Source: Phycisphaerae bacterium
Lineage (GTDB): Bacteria; Planctomycetota; Phycisphaerae; UBA1845; UTPLA1
DNA: 37,030 nt
Assembly: GCA_030593565.1 (NCBI GenBank)
Contig: JAUVGW010000009.1
Span: 1 to 37,030 of the forward strand
Reading direction: 5' to 3'
The notes beneath the pieces were generated by a model. The model did no database searches. It was given only the letters and a program-made list of their open reading frames with translations, and was not told the DNA's origin. The translations under genes and the position numbers were made by a program. Shown in pieces: positions 17,593 to 25,689 of the stretch; position 1 is the stretch's first letter; each line of letters starts with the position of its first letter.

Positions 17593-18660
17593 CTACGCAT
17601 CAATCGCCTTATTCACGCGATCATCATCGAGCAATCCCCCCGCATGCGGCTCAACCTCCGCAAGCAAGTCCACAATCAGCCGGTCAGCACTGTATCCCTC
17701 CGCCTGCGCGGCAAAATTCGTCACCACGCGATGCCGCAGCACCGGCCCCGCCAACGCCCGAATGTCCGCCGTCGAAACGTGATACGCCCCACGTAGCGCC
17801 GCCCGCGCCTTCGCCCCCAGGATCAAGAACTGCACCGCACGCGGCCCCGCTCCCCAGGAAACATGCTTCCGAACGAAATCCGGCGCCGTCGCTTCATTCG
17901 GCCGTGTCCGGCGCACCAATTCCAGCGCATACTTCACGATGGCCGGCGCCGCGGGAACCTTCCGGACGACGCCTTGCAGCTCGATGATTTCCTCCGCGCC
18001 GAGCACCGCCTCCAGGTCCTGATCCATCACCGCCGTCGTTCGCGTAGCAATCTCGTACTCCTCGTCATAGCTCGGATAGTCGATGTACACCTTGAACATG
18101 AACCGGTCCTGCTGCGCCTCCGGCAGCGGATACGTCCCCTCCTGCTCGATCGGATTTTGCGTCGCCAACACGAAAAACGGCGCCGCCAACCGGTGCGTCT
18201 CCCCTCCCACAGTGACCTGATGCTCCTGCATCGCCTCCAGCATGGCCGCTTGCGTCTTCGGCGGCGTACGGTTGATCTCGTCGGCCAGGATCACATTCGC
18301 GAACACCGGCCCCGGCAGAAATCTGAACTCCCGTTGCCCCGTCGCCTTGTCTTCCGTGATGACTTCCGTCCCCGTGATGTCACTCGGCATCAGGTCCGGC
18401 GTAAACTGGATTCGATTGAACGACAGCGATAGACACCGAGCCAGACTCGAAACCATCAACGTCTTCGCCAGCCCCGGTACACCTTCCAGGATGCAGTGTC
18501 CCCCCGCGAACATCGCCGCCAACAACTGCTCGATCACATCATCCTGCCCCACGATCACCTTGCCCAGCTCCCCCCGCAGCCTCGCATACGCATCGCGCAG
18601 CTTCGCCGCCGCGGCAAGATCACCCGATTCCGCCCCGACATTCCCGTCACGTTCGGTCAT
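17593..18660 (-). CDS. MoxR-family AAA+ ATPase
   Basis: 355 residues from the ATG at 18660 (MTERDGNVG), preceded by GAGGAT; an upstream start at 18693 is possible. All MoxR signatures are present: Walker [24 protein letters not shown], Walker [24 protein letters not shown], sensor 1 [18 protein letters not shown], the arginine-finger region QDRFMFK, and a C-terminal lid with sensor 2 ([26 protein letters not shown]). Cytoplasmic; MoxR proteins work as chaperone-like ATPases for VWA-domain proteins, and the next three genes encode DUF58/VWA partners. No repeat insertion is present here. Confidence 0.96.
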   Translation of the reverse strand: MTERDGNVGAESGDLAAAAKLRDAYARLRGELGKVIVGQDDVIEQLLAAMFAGGHCILEGVPGLAKTLMVSSLARCLSLSFNRIQFTPDLMPSDITGTEVITEDKATGQREFRFLPGPVFANVILADEINRTPPKTQAAMLEAMQEHQVTVGGETHRLAAPFFVLATQNPIEQEGTYPLPEAQQDRFMFKVYIDYPSYDEEYEIATRTTAVMDQDLEAVLGAEEIIELQGVVRKVPAAPAIVKYALELVRRTRPNEATAPDFVRKHVSWGAGPRAVQFLILGAKARAALRGAYHVSTADIRALAGPVLRHRVVTNFAAQAEGYSADRLIVDLLAEVEPHAGGLLDDDRVNKAIDA

Positions 18661-18937
18661 ATCCTCACGTCCTCCCACAGGTACCCAGCGCATTGTCTCA
18701 GAAACGTATCGATTTGAGCAGACCTCACAACATGGCTTGCCGTTTGGCGGCCCCTCAAAACCAACGACTGGCTATGGTATTCATAAGATCCAATCTACAT
18801 GAATCATTGCGCGAGACGCAGCCGACGACACAAAGAACGATAAAAGTCCCGTGCAAGACGCCTCAACGTCAACCAGTCGCACCGCACAATAATTTCGACT
18901 TTCGCTTTTCGGCTTTCGCTTTTCGACTTTCAACGTT
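18661..18937. repeat. gap: repeat A core and heptamer array
   Basis: Repeat A core at 18734-18749 lies just upstream of the MoxR gene. The heptamer array (about 18891-18940) starts with the TGA stop of the upstream gene (minus strand TGAAACGTTGAAAGTCGAAA, then CGAAAGC and CGAAAAG units). The stretch between (18750-18890) shows no gene or clear motif. Confidence 0.75.
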
Positions 18938-19975
18938 TCACCGCTGCATGATTGGCAGGTGGTTATACGGCAGTTGCAGGATAATCAGCGCCACAGCCGT
19001 CCCATACACATGCCCGACGCCGTCGCCTTCCCACGAACCGTCGTCGTTTTGCGTCGCCAACAAATGGTCCCGAACCCGAGGATAGTATTCCTTCCACGAG
19101 TCATCACCCGCCAGATACATCACCTGCGACAGATACAGGTGCGCATAGAACCAATGGCCCCACGTCCCTTTCCGGTCATGGCCGAATCCGATGCTCCGCT
19201 TGCAGTACGCCAGCGCCCGCAACGCCATCGGGTTATCGTATTCTCCCGCGTTGAACCAACACGCCACCGCCGCCGCCGTAATCGGCGGACGCGATCCCGA
19301 CATCCCCACCCGATACGCGATCCCGCCGTCCGGCTGCACCGATTTTTCCAGGTAGGCCATCGCCCGGTCGATCACCCGCTTCGGAACCGCCACCCCCGCA
19401 TTCCGCACCGCCCGAAGCGCCTGTACCTGTGTCACCGTCACCGATCCCTCGTCGCTGTCCATGTCCGGCGTGTACAGCCACCCGCCAAGCCGACTTTGTG
19501 ACCGCGCCGTCAGCTCCACGCCCTTGTGCAACACCAGGTGGATCTCCGCCAGCCGCTCTCGGTCCTCCTCCATGCCCATGACCTCGGCCAGGAACAACAT
19601 GCTGAAGCCGTGCCCATACATCGACCTCGACGACTCTCGACCCGGCCGACAGATCAGGCCGTTCTGTTGTGACGACCGCAGCAGGTACGTCAACGCCTTG
19701 CTCATCTGAGGCGCATGTGGACCCTGCGTGGGCATGCTCCCGGATGAACCAATCGCTAGCCCCGAAAGCGCCGTCATTGCCACGGGAAACGATCCATAAT
19801 TCCCCTCGTCGCGAAACGCCCCGTCCGAACCCTGCTTCCCGACCAAATACTGCAAGCCCGCCTGAATCGCAGTTTCCGTCTCCTCCGTCACCAACGGCGG
19901 CCGCTTACCCCCAGGCTCAGCCGCCGCAGCCCCGGCCCCCACAGCCGCCACAAGCCCAATCACCGCCAAGCTCAT
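18938..19975 (-). CDS. exported prenyltransferase/squalene-oxidase-repeat protein
   Basis: 345 residues from the ATG at 19975, which overlaps the stop of the small upstream ORF (ATGA) and opens a signal peptide (MSLAVIGLVAAVGAGAAAA). A reading from 20071 starts inside repeat D. The body is an alpha/alpha toroid of squalene-cyclase-type repeats: AIQAGLQYLVGKQGSDGAFRDEG, ALTYLLRSSQQNGL, AMAYLEKSVQPDGGIAYR, DHLLATQNDDGSWEG. The catalytic DxDD motif of squalene-hopene cyclases is not seen, so enzymatic cyclisation is unlikely. Such proteins commonly accompany MoxR/VWA clusters in Planctomycetota (recalled) and are thought to be exported. The stop codon is the first TGA of a heptamer array. Confidence 0.88.
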   Translation of the reverse strand: MSLAVIGLVAAVGAGAAAAEPGGKRPPLVTEETETAIQAGLQYLVGKQGSDGAFRDEGNYGSFPVAMTALSGLAIGSSGSMPTQGPHAPQMSKALTYLLRSSQQNGLICRPGRESSRSMYGHGFSMLFLAEVMGMEEDRERLAEIHLVLHKGVELTARSQSRLGGWLYTPDMDSDEGSVTVTQVQALRAVRNAGVAVPKRVIDRAMAYLEKSVQPDGGIAYRVGMSGSRPPITAAAVACWFNAGEYDNPMALRALAYCKRSIGFGHDRKGTWGHWFYAHLYLSQVMYLAGDDSWKEYYPRVRDHLLATQNDDGSWEGDGVGHVYGTAVALIILQLPYNHLPIMQR

Positions 19976-20418
19976 GCCGTATCCCCCAGAAAGCCCCCAA
20001 CCCAGCGAGCCGGCTCGTCTCGAGCCGGTCTTCCCGTCGGGGGGTACTCCCCCCAGGTGTGGCACGGACAAGCGGGCCCAACAGAACGATCCTCACCAGC
20101 AAGACGCCCTCCACAAAAACCACACACACCACCGCTCAGATAATCGAGCTTGTCCGTGGACGCTCCACACCGACCATCCACCCAGCCTGTGGGGTGGCAT
20201 GGGCAAGCGGGCAAAACCAGACAACCCTCCGCAGTCAAACGACTCCCACAAAAACCACACACCTCACCACTCAGATAATCAAGCTTGCCCGTGGTCGTTC
20301 CACGCGAACCCACGTTCACAGACCATCCTGCCAGGAACGGCACACGAACAGCCACGCCCGCGCTCCAATCACGTGCAAAAACGTGATCATATCGACTCAC
20401 GAATCGATCCTCCTTCAC
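19972..20418 (-). CDS. small Cys-containing ORF built on tandem repeats
   Basis: 148 codons from a GTG at 20418 that overlaps the propeller gene's stop (GTGA). An AGGAGG followed eight bases later by a GTG at 20400 is an alternative start (142 codons). It ends in ATGA with the next gene's start. The product contains two ~45-residue tandem units, each with KLDYLSG, VCGFCG and PACPCH, so a CxxC...CxC pattern that could bind metal. The units coincide with two 96-bp palindromic DNA repeats, and the tail with repeat D in another frame, so the ORF may be only a fortuitous open frame. The double overlap argues for real translation. No function can be assigned. Confidence 0.4.
   Translation of the reverse strand: MKEDRFVSRYDHVFARDWSAGVAVRVPFLAGWSVNVGSRGTTTGKLDYLSGEVCGFCGSRLTAEGCLVLPACPCHPTGWVDGRCGASTDKLDYLSGGVCGFCGGRLAGEDRSVGPACPCHTWGEYPPTGRPARDEPARWVGGFLGDTA
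20001..20040 (+). repeat. repeat D hairpin (AGCGAGCCGG...)
   Basis: Stem CCGGCTCG (20010-20017), loop TCT, stem CGAGCCGG (20021-20028), followed by TCTTCCCGTCGGGG. Copies at 24514-24557 (in a gene) and 29392-29420 (between genes). Confidence 0.8.
20063..20293 (+). repeat. two 96-bp palindromic-ended units, 135 bp apart
   Basis: Units 20063-20158 and 20198-20293 have equal length and share CTCCACAAAAACCACACAC- and CTCAGATAATC-type internal blocks. Each is bounded by inverted ends: CACGGACAAGC/GCTTGTCCGTG in the first, CATGGGCAAGC/GCTTGCCCGTG in the second. The A-to-G change in one arm is matched by T-to-C in the other. The spacing is a multiple of three. Confidence 0.75.
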
Positions 20419-23400
20419 GGCGACTCCGCCCCACCCCCCAAACCCTCACGCGCCAAGACATAGTAACCCTCAGGTGCAACGGCAACGATCCGCCGGTCTA
20501 ACACGACCACATCCGTAATTGCATGACTACGAAGCGGAAGCTCCGCCATCCGCCCCTCATCGAAACGGTAAGGCCGCGGAATCAGACGATCGCCCGTCTT
20601 CTTGTCGAGCACGAGCAACATCGCCCCCTCCAAACCCGATTGCCGACCGATCGCCTCCCCGCCGCGACCATCAGACACAAGCTCAGTCCCCCCCGAGCCC
20701 ACGCGATACTGAACAACCGCCAGATAATCAGGCGATGCCGCCATCATCCGCCGGCTGATACTCGCAAACCGCCCCAAACGCCGATCCCACCGCGACGGCC
20801 CGCCGTCCAAGCCTGACGCGTCACCTTCTTCATTCGCGCGGACGGGAACCGACACAAGCACACACTCCGCAGGCTCCTCCTCCGTCACGCTAAACAGCAA
20901 CAACCGCCCCCAACTCCCGTCCGCGCCTTCCCCCGTCCGATCCAAGGCCGCACGTAGCGGCGGCATTGTCAGATCGTCCACCACGAAATCGCCCAAAACA
21001 TCCCCCGACCCGACATCGACAACCGCATAACGATGCCCGCGATAGCAGACCCCGACGCATCGCTCGCCCAACGCACGAACCTCCTTCACCAGCCCACTCA
21101 AGGCAAGGTCCCACACCATCCGCCCATCTCGAATATCACGTCCGACCACGCGCTTAAACCCACTACGACAAACGACATGCCCAACAACCGCCACATGCGC
21201 ATCGGCATCCTCAACACCCAACCCCAACCCCGCCATCCCAAGCGCCCCAACATCGCCATCACCCGACGTTACGCCTTTCGACCTTTCGACTTTTCGACGT
21301 TTCGCGCCCAGCGCCAACCGCCGCACGACCCGCCCCGTCCCGACGTCCAACACCGTCAATTCAGTCGCATTGCGATCAACCACCGCCAACTCGCCCACCG
21401 AGACATCGCGCCCATGCGGAACGGTTAGGCATCGCGCAGGAATAACATGACCGATTGTGCCGCCCTCGGAGCCGGGTTCTGTGAACCCGGTGAATTGGCG
21501 GCCTACTGGCTTGCCGTTTGGCGGATCAACTGTTTTAGTTATTTCTGCGCGACTCCTTAGCCGCGACCCAACGGGGAGCGCGCTTCGCTCCGCATCCAAC
21601 GCACGCGGATCAACAACAACCCCGCCAACGACCTCCGCCAACACACCCAGGCGATACGCGGGAAAATGACGCCGCCAAGCCGGTTGCCCATCCTCCCGCG
21701 CCGGCACCGCGATCAACGTCTGACTATCCGCCGCCGAAACAATCATCCCCCCGACAGCCAACACCGGCGGATTCGGCAACCGCCCCTCCGAAAAATCCAC
21801 CCCCAACGGCTGCCACATCGCCCGACCCGATGTCAACCCGATCGCACAAAGCTGACTGCCCACACCGAATACACCGACCCGACCCGAAACAGCCATCGGC
21901 AACACGTCAAATTCTGCCAATGCCGAATAGAACCCCACCCCGCCCCCACCAATCGGTTCGAGTTCACTCGCCCAATACACCCGATCGCCCCCACCCGCCC
22001 CGACGCGCAGACCCTTAATCTGCCCCGATATCCCAATTGGCAGCACCTCGGAAAAAACGTCGCCGAGCTGGATAGGATCGTAAAACGATGCCGCAGTCCC
22101 CCTCCCCGTCGAGATGTTCACCTCCTCATCCACCAACCGTAATGCCCCGCGCGCCCGCAGGATCGCAGGCAAACGATCGCCCCCGGCCGCACCACCGTGT
22201 GTACCCACGCATAAGTGTGGCGCCGGCGTTTCGCCGGTGGTTTTCGCGGGGAGCATCGGCGTCCCGCCGGTGGTTTTCACGGGGAGCATCGGCGTCTCGC
22301 CGGTATTCCCGGGTGACGCCGGCGTTTCTGGACCACTGTTTTCACTATTGCCACGGGCTGCCAGGGCGCCCGCGTCCAGCCCCGCAACCGGCGCCCTCGG
22401 CAAACCATCTCCCGGTCGAGTCATCGCATCGGCCAACCGCGCCGCCGCCTCGACGCCGACATCACCGCCCCGCCCCCGCACGGCCGCGCGTCGTAAATGA
22501 AAAACACCCGATTCCAGCGCCCCCTCGACAACCGCCCGCTTCCCCAGTTCCAAGTCAAGACGCGCGCCGACATCCGGCAGAAACGCCAGCACATCCGACA
22601 ACTGCACCGCCGCCGCAACCCGCCCCGAAGACAGCCCAGCATCAACAGCGCCTGCGATCCGCGGCCTCAACTCCGCGCGCTGCGCATCACTCAAATCGCC
22701 CCACATCCTGCCCAGCCGCTCGCCGATCACCACATCCGCCCGTACGTTCAGATGCGGCTCCAACGCCACCGCCTCGTCACCAGCCGCGCGAAGCAAGCCA
22801 AACGCACGCATGAACGCCGCAGTCAACTCGCCCTGCTCGACGAGAACGTCGCACAGCGCCAGTCCCGCCGTCAGCTTATCCACCGAATGCCCCGCCGTAG
22901 CGAAGGCCTGTTCCAGCAGCAGCGCCTGCTCTTCAATCTCCGCCGCCTTGGCCAGTTCCATCAGCGCCACGACTCGGGCATGCGCGATCCTCGCACCCGT
23001 CTCCTCACCGACCGCCGCGCCCATCTTGTCCAACCACGACAACGCCGCCGCCCAATCCTTCTCGAGCATCGCCAACGAAGCCAGTTGCAGCACCGCATCG
23101 GCATCCCCTGCATCCTGCTCCAATCGTGCCAGCGCCATCGTTCGCAGCCGCTTCACATCCGGGAACTTGCTGACCTCCTTCGCACCTACGCTGTAGAGCG
23201 CCCCGCCAACCGCGACCAGATTGCCCAACGGCTCGGATGTCGCCAGAAACTCACCAACCGGCTCGCCGGTCCGCAGATCCAGCGTCAGCAATCCCTCGCG
23301 TGTCGGAACAAGCACCCGCTCGCCGCAAATCGCGGGCCGACCGCTCGGCGTAACACCCTCATGTGTCCACGCCTCCGCCCCGTCCGTCAGTCGAACGGCA

Positions 23401-25337
23401 CTGATTACCCGTTCACCACCGATCAAAACGTGTCGGCCGTCCGCACCAATGACATACCGATGCCTGCCACGCGCATGCGCCCACTGCTCGACGCCGGTCC
23501 GCCGATCAAACGCCACCAGATGATCCCCGTCGTGCGGCGAAATCACGACAAGCCCCGCCGCCACTAACGGCGGCGAACTCAGCCACCCGTCCGCCTCCGT
23601 CAGAATCACCGTATCCGCAAGCTCCAGCACCTCCCGCCCGCCAGCCAACCGCGCCAAGTCGCTCCGCGCGTACCGCGTCAGCCACTTCAACGAAAAATCG
23701 GTCGCATTCAACGCCACAACCAAGCCGGCCCCCGTCGCGACGTACACCGTCCCGTCACACACCGTCGGCTGCAACACGCCATTCATCGGCAGAACACCCA
23801 GCCGCGTACTCCCTAGCAAAACACGTTTCGCGAGCGACCCGTCACGACGCAACACCGCCAGCAGAAAATCCTCCTCCTCAAGGTATGGTACGATCAAATA
23901 CGAACCCGCAACCACCGGCGTAGAATAGAAGTGCGCGGACTTCAACTCGTCCCCGATCACCCCTCCCCGGCCCTTGGTCCACACCACGCGCCCAGTGTCA
24001 GCTTCAAAGGCCCGCAACGAATTCGCCACACCCAACGCATCGGCGGATACGACCCGACGTAGCGGCAGCACCCCCTGCCTCGTCGGAAACTGCTCCCCCG
24101 GCGTTCGCTCCTGTTCGATCACGAACACCAGCCCCATCGCCGTCGAAACCGCCCCCCGATACTCATGAAACAACGTCTGCGTCGTCAGCGCATCGAGGTT
24201 TCCGCTGTTGTCCACCGTCCACGTCCCCGTGTCGAGACGATGACGCACAATCCGAGGATCCCGCGGACGAACTCGCCCCATCGCACGCCACAAAAAATCA
24301 AACGTCGCCAGGTCCCGCGCGATCAATCCACCGGGGCTCGTCACGAACAACGACTGGCCATCCGAAACCGCCTGCCAAACGGTCGGCCGCCCCGTCCGCT
24401 CCACAATCTCCATCGCCAAACGCATATCGAGCGCATCCGCGCCAGGCAACGCATCGTGCCACGCCGCCTCCGCCGTCACGGCCGGGTTGATCGCAGCCGA
24501 CCGCCCCTCCGCCCCAGCGAGCCGGCTCGTCTCGAGCCGGTCTTCCTGTCGGGGCTTCCCCCCCTCACCATCCCGAACCGAATCAACAAACCGCGCCACC
24601 ATCGCAACGCGTCGCCCCCAATCATCCGGCAGCACCTCGCCCGCATCAGCATCCAAGCCGCGCATCTCCGCCACAGCTTCCGCCGCGAGCGCAGCCTGAC
24701 CATCCAACGCTCGCGCCACCGCCGATTTCAGCAGTATCTCCCACCGCGGCACCCGACAATCCGGCAGATGCGCCAACTGATCCAACAGCTCCAGCGCCTC
24801 GCTCCCACGACGCTGATCCAGCAACCAACCCACCGCCAGGTTGATCGCCTCCGGCCCGGGCGTGCTCAACGGATACGTCCGCGAAATCGCCAACAGCCCA
24901 TCAAGGTCGTGCGTCGCCTTCGCATCTTCCAGAAGCCGCCTCACCTCAGCGTCATACAGTTGACGATAAACCGCCTTGCCTTCCTCGGGCCATCCCGCCA
25001 TTTGCCGCTGCGCGCACCACACCGCCGAGGTGTAATGCTGTCCATCATCGAGTGACACCGTCTTGTGCCCGTGCTCGTCGATCACACGCGCCAACGTGTC
25101 GGCCGCCAGCTTCCAGTCCCCACGCCGAGCCGCACCCTCCGCGCGACGCAGCCAGCTCTCCACATCCCGGTCACTCGGCGGAACGAGCCCTAATTCTTCA
25201 CCATACGGAATGACCGACGGCCCCGGCCCCACTTGAATCCCGGCGACGACCCTCGAACCGGCTGGAATCGCACACACCAGCACCAAGGCCGTAATTCCCC
25301 CCCCCAACGCAACATTGTGCCGCCCTGGAGTGCGCAT
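20415..25337 (-). CDS. giant exported PQQ/BamB-like beta-propeller protein
   Basis: 1640 residues. The ATG at 25337 follows GGGAGGC by three bases. A signal peptide (NVALGGGITALVLVCAIPAG) precedes a helical, TPR-like region (about 45-330; RRGDWKLAADTLARVIDEHG). A first PQQ-like propeller covers about 330-740 (FLWRAMG, GRVVWTKGRGG, LVVALNATDFSLKWLTRY, LVAFDRRTGVEQWAHARG, DGAEAWTHEG). A second helical part follows (about 740-1010), then a second propeller (about 1075-1635; SGRAMWQPLGVDF, DIRDGRMVWDLALSGL, VLDKKTGDRLIPRPYRF). Such proteins usually sit at the outer membrane or envelope as scaffolds. First gene of the block and probably its promoter-proximal member. Four different repeat families are inserted in frame (about residues 260-275, 992-1045, 1248-1305, 1344-1356), all in linkers or loops. 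Confidence 0.88.
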   Translation of the reverse strand: MRTPGRHNVALGGGITALVLVCAIPAGSRVVAGIQVGPGPSVIPYGEELGLVPPSDRDVESWLRRAEGAARRGDWKLAADTLARVIDEHGHKTVSLDDGQHYTSAVWCAQRQMAGWPEEGKAVYRQLYDAEVRRLLEDAKATHDLDGLLAISRTYPLSTPGPEAINLAVGWLLDQRRGSEALELLDQLAHLPDCRVPRWEILLKSAVARALDGQAALAAEAVAEMRGLDADAGEVLPDDWGRRVAMVARFVDSVRDGEGGKPRQEDRLETSRLAGAEGRSAAINPAVTAEAAWHDALPGADALDMRLAMEIVERTGRPTVWQAVSDGQSLFVTSPGGLIARDLATFDFLWRAMGRVRPRDPRIVRHRLDTGTWTVDNSGNLDALTTQTLFHEYRGAVSTAMGLVFVIEQERTPGEQFPTRQGVLPLRRVVSADALGVANSLRAFEADTGRVVWTKGRGGVIGDELKSAHFYSTPVVAGSYLIVPYLEEEDFLLAVLRRDGSLAKRVLLGSTRLGVLPMNGVLQPTVCDGTVYVATGAGLVVALNATDFSLKWLTRYARSDLARLAGGREVLELADTVILTEADGWLSSPPLVAAGLVVISPHDGDHLVAFDRRTGVEQWAHARGRHRYVIGADGRHVLIGGERVISAVRLTDGAEAWTHEGVTPSGRPAICGERVLVPTREGLLTLDLRTGEPVGEFLATSEPLGNLVAVGGALYSVGAKEVSKFPDVKRLRTMALARLEQDAGDADAVLQLASLAMLEKDWAAALSWLDKMGAAVGEETGARIAHARVVALMELAKAAEIEEQALLLEQAFATAGHSVDKLTAGLALCDVLVEQGELTAAFMRAFGLLRAAGDEAVALEPHLNVRADVVIGERLGRMWGDLSDAQRAELRPRIAGAVDAGLSSGRVAAAVQLSDVLAFLPDVGARLDLELGKRAVVEGALESGVFHLRRAAVRGRGGDVGVEAAARLADAMTRPGDGLPRAPVAGLDAGALAARGNSENSGPETPASPGNTGETPMLPVKTTGGTPMLPAKTTGETPAPHLCVGTHGGAAGGDRLPAILRARGALRLVDEEVNISTGRGTAASFYDPIQLGDVFSEVLPIGISGQIKGLRVGAGGGDRVYWASELEPIGGGGVGFYSALAEFDVLPMAVSGRVGVFGVGSQLCAIGLTSGRAMWQPLGVDFSEGRLPNPPVLAVGGMIVSAADSQTLIAVPAREDGQPAWRRHFPAYRLGVLAEVVGGVVVDPRALDAERSALPVGSRLRSRAEITKTVDPPNGKPVGRQFTGFTEPGSEGGTIGHVIPARCLTVPHGRDVSVGELAVVDRNATELTVLDVGTGRVVRRLALGAKRRKVERSKGVTSGDGDVGALGMAGLGLGVEDADAHVAVVGHVVCRSGFKRVVGRDIRDGRMVWDLALSGLVKEVRALGERCVGVCYRGHRYAVVDVGSGDVLGDFVVDDLTMPPLRAALDRTGEGADGSWGRLLLFSVTEEEPAECVLVSVPVRANEEGDASGLDGGPSRWDRRLGRFASISRRMMAASPDYLAVVQYRVGSGGTELVSDGRGGEAIGRQSGLEGAMLLVLDKKTGDRLIPRPYRFDEGRMAELPLRSHAITDVVVLDRRIVAVAPEGYYVLAREGLGGGAESP
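21268..21305 (+). repeat. heptamer array read through in frame
   Basis: On the minus strand GCGCGAAACGTCGAAAAG continues with GTCGAAAGGTCGAAAGG. The element opens with CGAAACGTCGAAA where three other copies have TGAAACGTYGAAA, so the stop seen elsewhere is absent and the gene encodes AKRRKVERSKG. Confidence 0.7.
21424..21595 (+). repeat. palindromic repeat A element plus repeat B inside the propeller gene
   Basis: The left end is TTAGGCATCGCGCAGGAATAA. The right end, GTTATTTCTGCGCGACTCCTTAG, is its imperfect reverse complement. The core GGCTTGCCGTTTGGCG is at 21509-21524, with a smaller GCCGGGTTC/GAACCCGGT hairpin nested inside. Repeat B (TTAGCCGCGACCCAACGGGG) follows. Frame is kept; the insert encodes DPPNGKPVGRQFTGF and neighbouring residues. 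Confidence 0.85.
22201..22360 (+). repeat. CAGCCCGTGG-family hairpin array inside the propeller gene
   Basis: Three GGCGTYYCGCCGGTG hairpin units are linked by GTTTTCRCGGGGAGCATC, then GACGCCGGCGTTTC, with a right end TTGCCACGGGCTG. The left CAGCCCGTGG end is not recognisable, so the copy may be truncated. It encodes NTGETPMLPVKTTGG and related repeats on the minus strand. Confidence 0.85.
24514..24557 (+). repeat. repeat D hairpin inside the propeller gene
   Basis: Stem CCGGCTCG/CGAGCCGG at 24522-24529 and 24533-24540, followed by TCTTCCTGTCGGGG. In frame on the minus strand as KPRQEDRLETSRLAG, near residue 266. Confidence 0.85.
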
Positions 25338-25340
25338 GCG

Positions 25341-25347
25341 GCCTCCC
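25341..25347 (-). promoter_or_regulatory. ribosome binding site of the propeller gene
   Basis: GGGAGGC on the minus strand, three bases before the ATG at 25337. It supports that start over any further upstream. Confidence 0.65.
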
Positions 25348-25481
25348 TGCGCGGATCAGTGAGCGGATCAGCAACACGACCCATAGCCCCCCGCGGAAGT
25401 GGGGGGTTGGACAACACCGGCAGCCTGTCCGCCAGCACGTAAGACGCAGACAAGCCCATTCTCAGATAGTCGCCAATCGAT

Positions 25482-25510
25482 ATCCTACATCATCGCACAT
25501 TCGTCTACAA
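25482..25510 (-). promoter_or_regulatory. possible sigma-70-type promoter for the 25-kb minus-strand block
   Basis: Minus-strand TTGTAG (25510-25505) and TAGGAT (25487-25482) are separated by 17 bases, about 145 bp upstream of the first gene. The match is partial (3/6 and 4/6), so this is a candidate only. Confidence 0.3.
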
Positions 25511-25689
25511 TGACGCCGTACCCGAACGCGCGTGCCCCGAGCCATGGCTGCCCTATTGGCTTGCCGTTTGGCGGATCAACCATTTACGTTATTCTTGCGC
25601 GACGCCAAAACACCTGCGGACGACAACGGCGAAACCGGCGGAAACCGATCGTGGCCAAGCGACCGAAACCAAGGATAACCAAACCCCGG

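Larger units (their letters stand above)
25338..25689. other. divergent intergenic region
   Basis: This separates the minus-strand block from the plus-strand genes. It holds the candidate promoter above and, at about 25556-25602, the right half of a palindromic repeat A element (core 25558-25573, then GGATCAACCATTTACGTTATTC and TTGCGCGAC). No other gene or structure is evident. Confidence 0.6.
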
